Shown: positions 7,836 to 16,704 of the stretch, piece by piece
How the letters are laid out: every line of letters starts with the position of its first letter
How positions within the stretch are numbered: the stretch's first letter is position 1
NCBI RefSeq assembly: GCF_900104815.1
Contig: NZ_FNTD01000004.1
Location: 7,997,001 to 8,061,000 of the forward strand
DNA from: Streptomyces misionensis
Lineage (GTDB): Bacteria > Actinomycetota > Actinomycetes > Streptomycetales > Streptomycetaceae
DNA length: 64,000 nucleotides
Reading direction: 5' to 3'
Notes under the pieces: model-generated
Database searches by the model: none
Told to the model about the DNA's origin: nothing
Seen by the model: only the letters and a program-made list of their open reading frames with translations
Translations under genes and position numbers: made by a program

Positions 7836-8297
7836 CTACCGCAGCAAGGCGTCCGCCGCGTCGAACAGAAGGTGGACGACGAAGATGAAAGCCACGCAGA
7901 AGGCGAGTCCCACCCCGTAAAAGGCGAGTATGCAGCCGGTTCCGGCGGCGAGCTTGCCGCGGGCCGGTGCGTGGGCGGTGGCCTGCTCGGGCCGGTCGGG
8001 CAGGTAGTGCACGGTGACCAGGGCGCCCTCCACGACCGTCGAGGGGCCGTTGGCTTCCTCGAACCGTATGACGCGGCCGTCCTGGGTGATGAACTCGTAG
8101 ACGTGGTGAAGGGTGGTGGCGAACGAGCTGTGCCCGTCGCCGCTGGTCGTCGTGTACGACCGCAGACAGCGCGCCTGAGCCGTCACGCCTCCGTCCCAGG
8201 CCTGGCCGATCTGACTCGAGCGACGCAGCGCCACGGTGATGCCGGCCACCAGGGGGGCGATCATGATGGACGGTATGACGTAGAAGAGCAGTTCCAT
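7836..8297 (-). CDS. Small membrane protein with two transmembrane helices (DUF3592-like)
   Basis: The 153-residue protein has an N-terminal membrane helix (about residues 3-24), a soluble beta-rich middle of about 95 residues, and a second helix near 120-145. The middle contains Val-Tyr-Glu-Phe-Ile-Thr-Gln-Asp-Gly-Arg-Val-Ile-Arg-Phe and a later Val-Thr-Val-His-Tyr-Leu-Pro-Asp-Arg-Pro-Glu-Gln-Ala. The last run resembles the V.Y.P..P..A motif of DUF3592-type proteins, which are common in streptomycetes and have no known function. It is probably monocistronic. The call rests on topology and that motif only. Confidence 0.7.
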   Translation of the reverse strand: MELLFYVIPSIMIAPLVAGITVALRRSSQIGQAWDGGVTAQARCLRSYTTTSGDGHSSFATTLHHVYEFITQDGRVIRFEEANGPSTVVEGALVTVHYLPDRPEQATAHAPARGKLAAGTGCILAFYGVGLAFCVAFIFVVHLLFDAADALLR

Positions 8298-8365
8298 GAG
8301 GTCCCCCGAGATCGGTTCGCCGGCTTGGTCGAGCGGCGTGGCGGGAATCTACAGAGCAAGGCCAC

Positions 8366-8974
8366 GTGGGGACCATGGTCTACGGCCGCACCGGCGACCG
8401 GTTCCTCGACGACCCCGCCTACGACGACTTCTTCGCCGCCGCCGCCGGACTCGGCCAGCCGGTCTTCATCCACCCGCAGATCCCCTCCGACGCGCTGCGC
8501 GCCGCCGCCTACCGAGGTTTCGACCCCATGACCGAACTCGGGTTGGCCACATTCGGCTGGGGCTGGCACGTGGAGGCGGCGACCGCGGCACTGCGTCTCA
8601 TCCTGCGCGGCACCTTCGAACGCCATCCCGATCTGCAGATCGTGCTGGGCCACTGGGGCGAACTGCTTCCCTTCTGGCTCGACCGCGCCGACAGTCTCGC
8701 CCGCCTCGCCGGGCTCCGGCGGTCGGTCTCGGACTACATCCGCACGAACTTCTTCCTGACGACGTCGGGAATGCTCAACCCGGCCCTGCTGCGGCACGCA
8801 CTGACCGTGACGACCGTCGACCGGCTGATCTTCTCCACCGACTACCCCTTCCAGCAGCCCACCCGAGCAGAGATCGACACGTTCTTCGAACACTTCGTCA
8901 CCGACACCGACCGGCACAAGGTCCGCTCGGCCAACGCCGCGACCCTCTTCGGAATCGATCCCCTCACACCCTGA
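8366..8974 (+). pseudogene. Amidohydrolase (decarboxylase-type), 5' truncated
   Basis: About 200 residues match the C-terminal two thirds of the amidohydrolase-2 family (gamma-resorcylate and ACMSD-type decarboxylases). Visible marks are Pro-Val-Phe-Ile-His-Pro, Ile-Val-Leu-Gly-His-Trp-Gly-Glu-Leu-Leu-Pro (metal-binding His) and Ile-Phe-Ser-Thr-Asp-Tyr-Pro-Phe (catalytic Asp). Intact members are about 300-330 residues and begin with an HxH metal-binding strand that is absent here. The frame is open a little upstream (Gly-His-Val-Gly-Thr-Met-Val-Tyr-Gly) but offers no start with a ribosome site. Half of the metal site is missing, so the product is probably inactive. Confidence 0.65.
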
Positions 8975-9048
8975 CCCGGGACCGGCGAAGCAGAAGCCGG
9001 CCCACGCCCCTCGTCTCAAGCCGCCCCACACCAAGGAGAACGTGCGAC

Positions 9049-9762
9049 ATGTCGCAGTCCACCAATGATGAGCACACCCGGACCGCCCTGGTCGTCGGAG
9101 CATCCCGAGGACTCGGATGCGCCATGGCGGCCGAACTCGCCGAGCGGGGGTGGTCGGTCATCGGCACCGTTCGCGGCAGCGCCCGCACCCCGCTGCACGG
9201 CCTCGCCGACCACCGCCCCGGACGCGTCCGCGTCGAACACCTCGATATCACCAAACCGGAGGAACTCATGCCTCTGCACGAGCGTCTGACCGGAGTGCGG
9301 CTCGACGTCCTGTTCGTCAACGCGGGCACCACCAACAACGAACAGACCCCCATAGGGGCCGTCCCCACCCAGGACTTCATCGACGTCATGGTGACCAACG
9401 CGCTCAGCCCCATGCGCGTCATCGAAGCACTTGACGACCTGGTGACGCCCAGCGGCCTGATCGGTGTCATGTCCTCGGGGCAGGGCAGCATCACCAACAA
9501 CACCAACGGGCTGCGCGAGGTCTACCGCGGTAGCAAAGCGGCCTTGAACATGTTCATGCGCAGCTACGCCGCCCGGAAATCCGACGCCGACCGCTCCCTG
9601 CTGCTCATGGCTCCGGGCTGGATCCGCACGGCGCTCGGCGGCGACGATGCCCCCTACTCCGTGGAAGAGAGCACCCCGCTCCTGGTGGACGTGTTGCTCT
9701 CCCACCTCGACGGCAAGGGCCTGGCATTCCTCGATCGGAACGGCGGACACGTCCCCTGGTGA
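9049..9762 (+). CDS. Short-chain dehydrogenase/reductase (SDR)
   Basis: A 237-residue classical-type SDR. The nucleotide-binding motif is Val-Val-Gly-Ala-Ser-Arg-Gly-Leu-Gly, the structural Asn-Ala-Gly follows near residue 90, and the catalytic Tyr-x-x-x-Lys is Tyr-Arg-Gly-Ser-Lys. Asn and Ser positions (Val-Met-Ser-Ser-Gly) are also present, so it should be active. The basic Arg after the second Gly fits NADPH preference. AAGGAG lies 10 nt before the ATG. It follows the truncated amidohydrolase in the same direction. Its substrate is unknown. Confidence 0.85.
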   Translation: MSQSTNDEHTRTALVVGASRGLGCAMAAELAERGWSVIGTVRGSARTPLHGLADHRPGRVRVEHLDITKPEELMPLHERLTGVRLDVLFVNAGTTNNEQTPIGAVPTQDFIDVMVTNALSPMRVIEALDDLVTPSGLIGVMSSGQGSITNNTNGLREVYRGSKAALNMFMRSYAARKSDADRSLLLMAPGWIRTALGGDDAPYSVEESTPLLVDVLLSHLDGKGLAFLDRNGGHVPW

Positions 9763-9856
9763 CTGCCATCGGCTTCCCCTCGGACCCGCGTCCGGACTGC
9801 CCGTCGTCGGCGAGCACTTGGGGAGCGGACAGCCGGCGGCGCAGGGGCGTTCGCGG

Positions 9857-10726
9857 CTATGGGCGAGCGTCGTCGAGCTGCTCGCGGACCTGAGCGTCCA
9901 CTGCGGGATGTGCGTCACCGCCGGCCGCGCCCAGGTCCGCGAGCAGGCGCAGGCCGTCCTCGGCAGGGCTGCCGGGGGCCGCGGACAGCACCACCAGCTC
10001 CATGCCTGATTCGTTCGGCAGGACGAAGTTCTCCTGGTGCAGTTCCAGCAGCCCGACCAGCGGATGCCGATACGCCTTGCGTCCATACGTCCGGGCGCGC
10101 ACGTCCGCACGGGCCCAGAGGCGGCGGAAGCGCTCGCTGCCCATCGCCAACTCGCCGATGAGCGAGGCCAGGCGGGGATCGTCGGGGTATTTTCCGGCGG
10201 CCAGGCGCAGGTGTCCGACCACGTCGAGGGTGCAGTTCTCCCAGTCCGCGTAAAGTCCGCGCTCGGCCTCCTCGAGGAAGAGGTGCCGTGCGGTGTTCAG
10301 GCCCGGCATCGGCCGGCCGTAGAGGAGCCCCGCGAGGCGGTTTCCGGCGAGCACGTCCAGGCGGTGGTTCATGATCAGCGCGGGCCCGCCGGCGACCAGG
10401 TCGAGGACGCGCAGCAGCTCCGGGCGGACCCGCCCGCCCGGTGTCTTCGCACGGCGGCGCCGCTGCCGGGCGAGCCGGTAGAGGTGCCCGCGTTCGGTCT
10501 CGTCGAGGTCGAGGACGCGGGCGAGGGCGTCGAGGACCTGCTCGGAGGGCTGGGTCGCGCGGCCCTGCTCCAAGCGGACGTAGTAGTCGACGCTGACCCC
10601 GGACAGGTGCGCGACCTCTTCGCGGCGCAGCCCTTCGACCCGGCGGCGGCTGTCGGTGGGAATGCCGACTGCGGCCGGGTCGACCCGGGCCCGCCGGGTC
10701 CGCAGGAAGCCCGCGAGATCGTCCAT
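9857..10726 (-). CDS. XRE-family regulator with MmyB-like ligand-binding domain
   Basis: The 289-residue protein has an N-terminal helix-turn-helix (about 10-80; Arg-Arg-Glu-Glu-Val-Ala-His-Leu-Ser-Gly-Val-Ser-Val-Asp-Tyr-Tyr-Val-Arg-Leu-Glu) and a C-terminal PAS-like domain of the MmyB group. The latter shows Val-Leu-Ala-Gly-Asn-Arg-Leu-Ala and the late Leu-Leu-Glu-Leu-His-Gln-Glu-Asn-Phe. This group is numerous in streptomycetes and is often paired with an oxidoreductase gene, which it is thought to control in response to a small hydrophobic ligand. Here it is divergent from a quinone reductase. Confidence 0.88.
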   Translation of the reverse strand: MDDLAGFLRTRRARVDPAAVGIPTDSRRRVEGLRREEVAHLSGVSVDYYVRLEQGRATQPSEQVLDALARVLDLDETERGHLYRLARQRRRRAKTPGGRVRPELLRVLDLVAGGPALIMNHRLDVLAGNRLAGLLYGRPMPGLNTARHLFLEEAERGLYADWENCTLDVVGHLRLAAGKYPDDPRLASLIGELAMGSERFRRLWARADVRARTYGRKAYRHPLVGLLELHQENFVLPNESGMELVVLSAAPGSPAEDGLRLLADLGAAGGDAHPAVDAQVREQLDDARP

Positions 10727-10772
10727 GTCTCCAGTATGGCCTCGGCAGTGCTCGTGAAGGTGGCCCTGCCAT

Positions 10773-10788
10773 TACCAGGAAGTCCCGT
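10773..10788 (+). promoter_or_regulatory. TACCAGGAAGTCCCGT element upstream of the quinone reductase
   Basis: It lies 77 bp before the reductase start, within the divergent XRE/reductase intergenic region. It matches 15 of 16 bases of the element at 38190-38205, which sits 83 bp before an SDR gene that follows another MmyB-like XRE regulator. A shared XRE operator or promoter element is likely. Confidence 0.55.
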
Positions 10789-10864
10789 CCGACGGAACAC
10801 GGGCCCCTGAACGCCGGGCGCCGTCGCGTCCAGGATCGAAGGCATCCGATCCGAAGGAGTTCCC

Positions 10865-11644
10865 ATGAAGACGCTGATCGTCTACGCCCACCCGGAGCCG
10901 CAGTCGCTCAACGGTTCGCTGAAGGACCTCGCGGTGACCACGCTGGAGAGCGCCGGGCACGAGGTACGGGTGAGCGATCTGTACGCGATGAACTGGAAGG
11001 CGGCCGCGGACGCCGAGGACTACGGCCCCAGCGCCTCACGTCCACTGAAGGTCGCCCGGGACTCGGGCCGGGCCTTCGACACCGGGACGCTCACCCGGGA
11101 CGTGATCGCCGAGCAGGAGAAGCTGCTGTGGGCCGACACGATCATCTTCCAGTTCCCGCTGTGGTGGTACTCGATGCCCGCGATCCTCAAGGGCTGGGTG
11201 GACCGGGTCTTCACGTACCACTTCGCATACGGCGTCGGAGAGCACAGCGACACCAAATACGGTGAGCGCTTCGGTGAAGGCACCCTCGCGGGCAGGAGGG
11301 CTCTGCTGTCGGTGACCACCGGCGGCCCGGAGCCGCATTACGCCGCTCGCGGGATCAACGGCCCCATCGACGATCTGCTGTTCCCGATCCAGCACGGCAT
11401 CCTCTACTACCCGGGCATCGAGGTGCTGCCGCCGTTCGTGCTCTACGGCACCGACCGGATGACCAGCGAGAGCTACCCGGACGTCGCCAAGGCATGGAAG
11501 CAGCGTCTGCTCACCCTGGAGTCGACCGAGCCGATCGCGTTCCGGAAGCAGAACTTCGGCGACTACGAGATCCCCTCGCTGCAGCTGAAGGAAGGACTGG
11601 AGCCCGCGGGCCGAAGCGGCTTCGGGCTGCACGTGCGCGGCTGA
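10865..11644 (+). CDS. NAD(P)H:quinone oxidoreductase (flavodoxin-like fold, NQO1/MdaB family)
   Basis: The 259-residue protein starts Met-Lys-Thr-Leu-Ile-Val-Tyr-Ala-His-Pro-Glu-Pro-Gln-Ser-Leu-Asn, the FMN/FAD phosphate loop of this family. Later marks are Phe-Gln-Phe-Pro-Leu-Trp-Trp-Tyr-Ser-Met-Pro-Ala-Ile-Leu-Lys-Gly-Trp-Val-Asp-Arg and Thr-Thr-Gly-Gly-Pro, which line the flavin and quinone pockets. The family performs two-electron reduction of quinones and protects against redox cycling. GAAGGAG precedes the ATG by about 6 nt. The divergent XRE regulator is its likely controller. Confidence 0.92.
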   Translation: MKTLIVYAHPEPQSLNGSLKDLAVTTLESAGHEVRVSDLYAMNWKAAADAEDYGPSASRPLKVARDSGRAFDTGTLTRDVIAEQEKLLWADTIIFQFPLWWYSMPAILKGWVDRVFTYHFAYGVGEHSDTKYGERFGEGTLAGRRALLSVTTGGPEPHYAARGINGPIDDLLFPIQHGILYYPGIEVLPPFVLYGTDRMTSESYPDVAKAWKQRLLTLESTEPIAFRKQNFGDYEIPSLQLKEGLEPAGRSGFGLHVRG

Positions 11645-11719
11645 CCGCCTGCGATGGCCAGGGCGACCTGCACGATCTCCAGCCGTATTCGGTTCTCCGC
11701 TGAACGGCGGAGGGCCGCG

Positions 11720-11815
11720 GGTCTTGCCGCCGGGAAGCTCGTGCATGCCGCGGCGCGACCGGCCGAGCAGGACCTTGCCGGCATCGTCGGTGACGATGGC
11801 GAGGGCGCCGGTCAG
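11720..11815 (-). pseudogene. NUDIX hydrolase N-terminal remnant
   Basis: Directly behind the methyltransferase stop, the minus strand reads Thr-Gly-Ala-Leu-Ala-Ile-Val-Thr-Asp-Asp-Ala-Gly-Lys-Val-Leu-Leu and then Met-His-Glu-Leu-Pro-Gly-Gly-Lys. This is the first strand and the entry into a NUDIX box. The box itself (Glu-x7-Arg-Glu) is lost, and unrelated sequence follows. It is probably the beginning of a once-coupled third gene of the methyltransferase operon. Confidence 0.5.
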
Positions 11816-12432
11816 GCATGGGTGGTGGTCGGCCCCTTCTCGACGGCCTGGGTGCCGGCATGGCAGGGCCCGCGCAGGACCAGGAAGGCCAGGCCGTCCG
11901 CGTCCAGCCGCTCCACCGCCCGCCAACCGGAGCCGACGAGCGCGATCTCGTCCTCGTCCAAGGCGATGCCGCGCCGCTCCTCGGGCGTGGTCTCCGCCAC
12001 CGGGGTGATGACGACGAGCGCGCCGCCGTCCCGCAGTCGCTCACCCAGAGCGTGCAGAATGCGACCCCTGTCCTTCAGGAACGGGTACATCAGGCGCATC
12101 ACGACCACGTCGTACCCCTCCTCGCGCAGCGGGGCCGGGTCGTCGCGCTCGATGTCCAGCAGCAGCCAGCGCACGCCCTCGACGTCGGCGTGCTCGGTGC
12201 GGGCCCGGGCGAGCGCGCTGCCGGCGAAGTCGACGGCGTCCACGGTGTAGCCGAGGGAGACGAGATAGGCGGCCAGCTCGCCGGTGCCGCAGCCGACATC
12301 GAGCGCGCGGCCACCGTCGTCCGGGGCCGGGGTGTGCTCGGCGAGCAGTTCCCGCTCGCGCTCACCCACTCGCCGGAACCCCCGGCCGTCGCCGAAGTGC
12401 TTCTCCCACTGCTCGCGGGCGATGTACGTCAA
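11812..12432 (-). CDS. Class I SAM-dependent methyltransferase
   Basis: A 206-residue Rossmann-type methyltransferase. Motif I is Ala-Leu-Asp-Val-Gly-Cys-Gly-Thr-Gly-Glu, the acidic residue of motif II follows in Val-Asp-Ala-Val-Asp-Phe, and Leu-Arg-Asp-Gly-Gly-Ala-Leu-Val-Val sits near residue 135. The start is a TTG with GAGGAG 8 nt upstream. It overlaps the stop of the preceding gene as TTGA, so translation is coupled to the NUDIX-kinase fusion. The linkage suggests the two proteins act on the same small molecule or pathway. The acceptor is unknown. Confidence 0.85.
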   Translation of the reverse strand: MTYIAREQWEKHFGDGRGFRRVGERERELLAEHTPAPDDGGRALDVGCGTGELAAYLVSLGYTVDAVDFAGSALARARTEHADVEGVRWLLLDIERDDPAPLREEGYDVVVMRLMYPFLKDRGRILHALGERLRDGGALVVITPVAETTPEERRGIALDEDEIALVGSGWRAVERLDADGLAFLVLRGPCHAGTQAVEKGPTTTHA

Positions 12433-13847
12433 TGTGCTGCTCCTCGTGTGACGGTGGGGTGGTCGGGGTGCTGTCGTGCGGCGCGGAGCCGGGCCAGAGT
12501 GCGGTGGCCGCGTTCCACCAGCTCGGGGTCGCCGTGGGCGGCGCCGTAGGAGATGCCGGAGACGGCGTCCAGGACGGACAGCACTGCGAGCTGGGCCTCT
12601 TCCGCGGGCGTGAACGTGCGCCCGTAGCCGTTCAGCACGGCTGCCAGGAGGTCGGGACGGCCGTGCCACGCATCGGCCAGCCGCACGAAATCCCGCACGG
12701 CCGGCCCGTATTCCGACCGCTCGAAATCGAGCACGTACAAGGCGTCGGCGTGCTCGTCCCAGCGGAGATTGCGCGGTTGGAAGTCGCCGTGCGTGGGGAC
12801 CTCCGGCAGGGCGGGCAGGCCGGCAGCGCTTTCCACCGTGGCGCGGACGAACTCCTCGTCGCCGGCAGCCAGATGGGTCCGGGCCCCGTCCAGGTGCCGT
12901 TCCAACTTCCGCACAGGTGGGGCCCCGCCGCCCGGCAGGGGCGGGGCGCTGGTGTGGATGGCGGCCGCGAGCCGCCCGACGCGGTGGAAGACCTTGCGCT
13001 GCTGCTCGGGTGGGAAGGCGGCACCGTGCAGGGACCGGCCTCCCACCGCGGTGAGGACGACGGCCCGCAGCACGCCGTCGGCGGCCACCAGCCGAGGCGC
13101 GGCTTCACCGAGGCCGGCGACCCAGCCACGGAGCGCGGCGACTTCGCGTCGGTGGAAACGCTCGTTCTGGTGGACCTTGACGTACCAGGTGCCGCCCTCG
13201 GCGCCGTGCGCCCGCCAGACGCGGCTGTCCTGCCTTGCCCAGGAGACGTCCGTCCAACGGACGATCCGCCCTACCGCCTGCTCGGCGAAGGCGCGCACCG
13301 CGTCGGCCGGGGTGGCGTCGTGGGCGCCGGGGTCGGGGACAAGGAGCAGCCGGTCGACGGCCGGGTCGTAGGCGATGGGGTCGCCGGGCTCCTGGAAGTG
13401 CACGCCCATGCGTGCGCCGGCCCGGTAGGCGTCGAGCCCGGCCCGGCAGTACGCGACGATGGGCTCCGGGAGCCTGTCGAGCGCGAACCAGTCCATGGCG
13501 TCGCACACTTGGGGTTCCATGATCTGCGGGGTGCCGTGCCATCGCCGCACCTCGAAGAACACGCCGAGGCGTGCGCCGCCGGCGGGGGAGCGGTGGTGCA
13601 CGGTGACGGCCGCGCGGACATCGGCCGGGTCGACCGCGACGCCGGTCTCCTCGTGGGTCTCGCGCACCAGCGCCGTGACCATGTCCTCCCACGGGCCGTC
13701 GAGATGCCCGGACGGAAGGTGCCAGCAGCCGGTGGCGTACACGTCACCGGCTCGCCGGGAGAGCAGCACCTCGGTCCCGGCCGTGCCGTCGCGTACGGCG
13801 ATCAGGTGGACGTCGAGGGGCTCGGTGTGCCGTCGGCTGCCGGTCAT
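12429..13847 (-). CDS. NUDIX hydrolase fused to an APH-family kinase
   Basis: One 472-residue chain carries two catalytic domains. Residues 10-150 form a NUDIX domain: Leu-Pro-Ser-Gly-His-Leu, then Glu-x7-Arg-Glu-x2-Glu-Glu-x-Gly. One residue is inserted between the first Gly of the box and its Glu, but the metal-binding Glu residues are intact. Residues about 190-440 form an APH-type kinase, with Thr-His-Gly-Asp-Phe-Gln-Pro-Arg-Asn-Leu as catalytic loop and Val-Leu-Asp-Phe-Glu-Arg as metal site. NUDIX enzymes cut nucleoside diphosphate linkages; the kinase half would phosphorylate a hydroxyl. The gene ends inside the start of a methyltransferase gene (TTGA overlap), so the three activities are probably made together. 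The substrate is unknown. Confidence 0.85.
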   Translation of the reverse strand: MTGSRRHTEPLDVHLIAVRDGTAGTEVLLSRRAGDVYATGCWHLPSGHLDGPWEDMVTALVRETHEETGVAVDPADVRAAVTVHHRSPAGGARLGVFFEVRRWHGTPQIMEPQVCDAMDWFALDRLPEPIVAYCRAGLDAYRAGARMGVHFQEPGDPIAYDPAVDRLLLVPDPGAHDATPADAVRAFAEQAVGRIVRWTDVSWARQDSRVWRAHGAEGGTWYVKVHQNERFHRREVAALRGWVAGLGEAAPRLVAADGVLRAVVLTAVGGRSLHGAAFPPEQQRKVFHRVGRLAAAIHTSAPPLPGGGAPPVRKLERHLDGARTHLAAGDEEFVRATVESAAGLPALPEVPTHGDFQPRNLRWDEHADALYVLDFERSEYGPAVRDFVRLADAWHGRPDLLAAVLNGYGRTFTPAEEAQLAVLSVLDAVSGISYGAAHGDPELVERGHRTLARLRAARQHPDHPTVTRGAAH

Positions 13848-14096
13848 GCGTCCCCCAGTAGTGCCCGCAGCGCAGTGGCGACCTGCCGCAGCTGACCTCG
13901 GCTCGGGGAGGGAAGAGGGTCCTGACGCGAGGGCATCCGTGCTCCTGTTCGCTGGACGGTCGGTGTGCAGGGCTCTGGCGACGAAGACGAAGCCGGCCTG
14001 GCAGCCGGGGCGGATGGCGGCAGCGTCCGTGTCCGTGCCTTCGGCCCAGGGCCGGAGGCGATGTGCTGGTCCGCGCCGGAGGTCGCGCCGGGCGGG

Positions 14097-16133
14097 TCAG
14101 ATCGCCGTATCGTGGTCGGCCGACTGGATGATGCCGCGGGGGCCGGGGAGCCTGGCGGCCGCGATCCCGTACTGGGCGGCCTGGGCGGTGAACATGCCCT
14201 GGTACAAGCCGTCCGGGCGGGCCATGAGTTGGTCGTGGGTGCCGTCCTCGACGACGCGTCCCCGGTCGAGGACGTAGATGTGGTCGGCGTGCATGGTCGC
14301 GGCGAGCCGGTGCGTGACCAGTACGACCGCGTGCCCTTGCTCGGCCAGGGACCACAGTCCCCGGAACGCGGCGATTTCAGCGTGGGGATCGAGGGCGCTG
14401 GTGGGCTCGTCGACCAGCAGGAACGGCGCCTGCCTGTACCGGGTGTGGGCGGACCCCAGCTTCTGCCACTGCCCGCCCGAGAGCTGGACACCTCGCTCGT
14501 AGCCCTTGAACACGATCGAGTCCCAGCCGTGCGGCAGGCCCTCGATCAGGTCGAGCACGCCCGCCTCCCGAGCCGAGCCGCGGACGCGGTCCATGTCCCG
14601 GGGGCGGTCGCCGACGCCGATGGCCAGGTTCGCGGCGGCCGTCATCTCCCAGCGCGGGAAGTCCTGGGCCAACAGCCCTACGGCGCCGAAGACATGGGAT
14701 CGGTCCGCCTCGCGGAGCGCGACCCGCTCGCCCGCCTCACCCACCCACCACACGTTCCCTTCGGACGGCACGAGCAGTCCGGCGAGCACCTTCGTGAGCG
14801 TGGTCTTCCCCGAGCCGTTCGCCCCGACCAGGGCCGTCACCTTCCCGCGGGGAACCCGCACGCTCACAGCCCGCAGCGAAGGAGCGTCGGCGCCCGGGTA
14901 GGTGAACGACACCTCCTCCGTCCGCACCTCCTGGACAGGGACGGGCAACGGTGTGCCGGAGGACGGGATGGCGTTCTGGCCCGCCACCCGGATGGCGTCC
15001 TCGGTGTCGGTGAGGAACAACAGCTCCTCGTACAAGCGGTTGACCTGCTGCACCAGTGAGGTGAGGCGTGCCGTCGAGGTGCGGATGGCGATCACCGCCG
15101 TGCCGCCGACGGCGAGCGGCAGACCACCGGACGCAAGCAGCCACCACAGCACCCCGTAGCAGGCCAGCGACGCCAGCCCCGCGAACCCGCCGGCGATCAG
15201 GTCCGTGGACGCCTGCGCCCGGGCCAGACGCCGCTGCTCCGCCTCCGTCTGCCGCGACATCTCCGTGTAACTGGACAGCAGCTTCGTCCCGGCGGCGTGC
15301 ACGCGGATCTCCCCGGCGGCGTGCGGGCGGGTCAGACAGGCGAGCAGAGAGGCGATCGCCCGGCGGTGGTCGACCCAGGTCAGGCGTGAGAGGTACTCGC
15401 GGCGCGCGGAGCGGACCGCTCCCCACCCCTTGGGCACGGCGATCGCGAGCAACATCGGGAGCAACGCCCAGTGCAGCGCCGTCAGCACCACCGCGGCCGC
15501 CACCATGCCGATCACCACACTGCCCACGCCCACCGACAGCCGGAGCATGTTGCGGGCGGAGTCGGTGCCGAACTTCCCCGCCTCCAGGGCACGCTGGACC
15601 TCCGGTCGCTCGGTCGCCTCCACCTCGACCTGGGTGACGGCCGTGTAGTACCGGGCGGAGACCGCCCGCTCGACCTGGGGCTCCAGCCGGCCCGACATGG
15701 CCGTCGACCACGCCGACAGCATCGCGGTCGCCACCGCGGTGACGGCGAGCACAGCCAGCGACGGCAGCGCCTCGCGGAGCTTGTCCCGGGTCGGACCATC
15801 GGCGAACAGCTCGGTGAGGACGCTGTTGACCGCCACCAGCCCCCAGGCGGCCGTCACACCTTGCCCGAACTGGGCCGCCACGACCCCGGCGAGCGCTCGC
15901 CGGTCGGTCTGCCAGCCGGTGCGCAGCACCATGGCCACCATGCGGGGCAGCGCCGCCGCCATGTGTCCGAAGCCCAGCCGGGTCAGTGGGCCTTCGTGAC
16001 GGACGAAGGACTGGTCGTAGCGGAGCCGGCCGCCGTACAGCTCGCGCTCGGCGTCCGAGATGCCGGTCGTCGCCGTCGCGGCGGCCTTCGGCGGGTTCGT
16101 GGTCGTGCCGTTGTCCGGTTCGGCTTGCGTCAA
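14097..16133 (-). CDS. ABC transporter, fused permease and ATPase (probable lasso-peptide exporter)
   Basis: The 678-residue half-transporter has an N-terminal membrane domain with about six helices (roughly 80-410) and a C-terminal nucleotide-binding domain. Walker A is Gly-Ala-Asn-Gly-Ser-Gly-Lys-Thr-Thr, the signature is Leu-Ser-Gly-Gly-Gln-Trp-Gln-Lys, Walker B is Phe-Leu-Leu-Val-Asp-Glu-Pro-Thr-Ser, and the switch is Val-Thr-His-Arg. The start is a TTG at 16133 preceded by GAGAGGG. The gene is transcribed away from the lasso precursor 570 bp to its right. It matches the D-type exporter expected in lasso clusters, which would pump the mature peptide and give self-protection. That role is inferred from context. 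Confidence 0.85.
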   Translation of the reverse strand: MTQAEPDNGTTTNPPKAAATATTGISDAERELYGGRLRYDQSFVRHEGPLTRLGFGHMAAALPRMVAMVLRTGWQTDRRALAGVVAAQFGQGVTAAWGLVAVNSVLTELFADGPTRDKLREALPSLAVLAVTAVATAMLSAWSTAMSGRLEPQVERAVSARYYTAVTQVEVEATERPEVQRALEAGKFGTDSARNMLRLSVGVGSVVIGMVAAAVVLTALHWALLPMLLAIAVPKGWGAVRSARREYLSRLTWVDHRRAIASLLACLTRPHAAGEIRVHAAGTKLLSSYTEMSRQTEAEQRRLARAQASTDLIAGGFAGLASLACYGVLWWLLASGGLPLAVGGTAVIAIRTSTARLTSLVQQVNRLYEELLFLTDTEDAIRVAGQNAIPSSGTPLPVPVQEVRTEEVSFTYPGADAPSLRAVSVRVPRGKVTALVGANGSGKTTLTKVLAGLLVPSEGNVWWVGEAGERVALREADRSHVFGAVGLLAQDFPRWEMTAAANLAIGVGDRPRDMDRVRGSAREAGVLDLIEGLPHGWDSIVFKGYERGVQLSGGQWQKLGSAHTRYRQAPFLLVDEPTSALDPHAEIAAFRGLWSLAEQGHAVVLVTHRLAATMHADHIYVLDRGRVVEDGTHDQLMARPDGLYQGMFTAQAAQYGIAAARLPGPRGIIQSADHDTAI

Positions 16134-16341
16134 TGTGTTCCCTCTCGGAGGAGTGGCAATGGTGTCGGCATGTTCAACGACGCCCCCGCGATTTCGAACG
16201 CGTGTCTTTCGGTCGGGTTGCGCACCCCGGGATTCAGCGGTTCTTCGAAGGTGCGCAGTGCATCGATCCTTGCCGCGCAACAGCGTGCGCGTGCGGACGG
16301 GTTGGCCGAAACGCCGAGCTGCTTGGCTGTGCAGCAGCGCT

Positions 16342-16545
16342 GCGGACGCCTTCCGAGCCGGCCTCACGTGGACCGACGCCGAACCGACCTGGTTCGACAC
16401 CTGCCCCGGCAAGACTGCCCGCGCCTTCTGCCCCGACTGCGGCAGTCATGACGCCGCCCGCGACCATGGCGATGCCACGATCACCGGCGCCCGTGCCACC
16501 GCCCTCGACCACCACGACACCGACCCGGCGTACCCACCAACCTGA
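16342..16545 (+). pseudogene. C-terminal remnant of a GFA-family (glutathione-dependent formaldehyde-activating-like) protein
   Basis: The frame ends with Ala-Arg-Ala-Phe-Cys-Pro-Asp-Cys-Gly-Ser-His, the second zinc-binding CxxCG motif of GFA proteins, flanked by Trp-Thr-Asp-Ala-Glu-Pro-Thr-Trp-Phe. The first Cys cluster and the start are missing. It is the only assignable content between the exporter start and the lasso promoter (16134-16639). Confidence 0.5.
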
Positions 16546-16639
16546 ACCGGCTCGCCGAGGCCGCCCCGGGGCTCACCCGGAGCCACAACCGGCACGCGAC
16601 GGTCCGCCGGCGCGGCGCGGCGCGGGACGTGCGGCCGGG

Positions 16640-16667
16640 TTGCGGAGCATTGGGGGCCCGCTAGCCT
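16640..16667 (+). promoter_or_regulatory. Candidate promoter of the lasso operon
   Basis: TTGCGG and TAGCCT are separated by 16 bp and end 37 bp before the precursor ATG. The hexamers match the vegetative streptomycete pattern only loosely. Confidence 0.35.
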
Positions 16668-16704
16668 GGAATTGGCAGATCTTGCCCTATTTCGGAGGTT
16701 GGCC

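Noticed and set aside
13848..14096. Extra coding sequence between the NUDIX-kinase fusion and the exporter
   Set aside because: Frames here are continuations of shadow frames, with no start or family signal.
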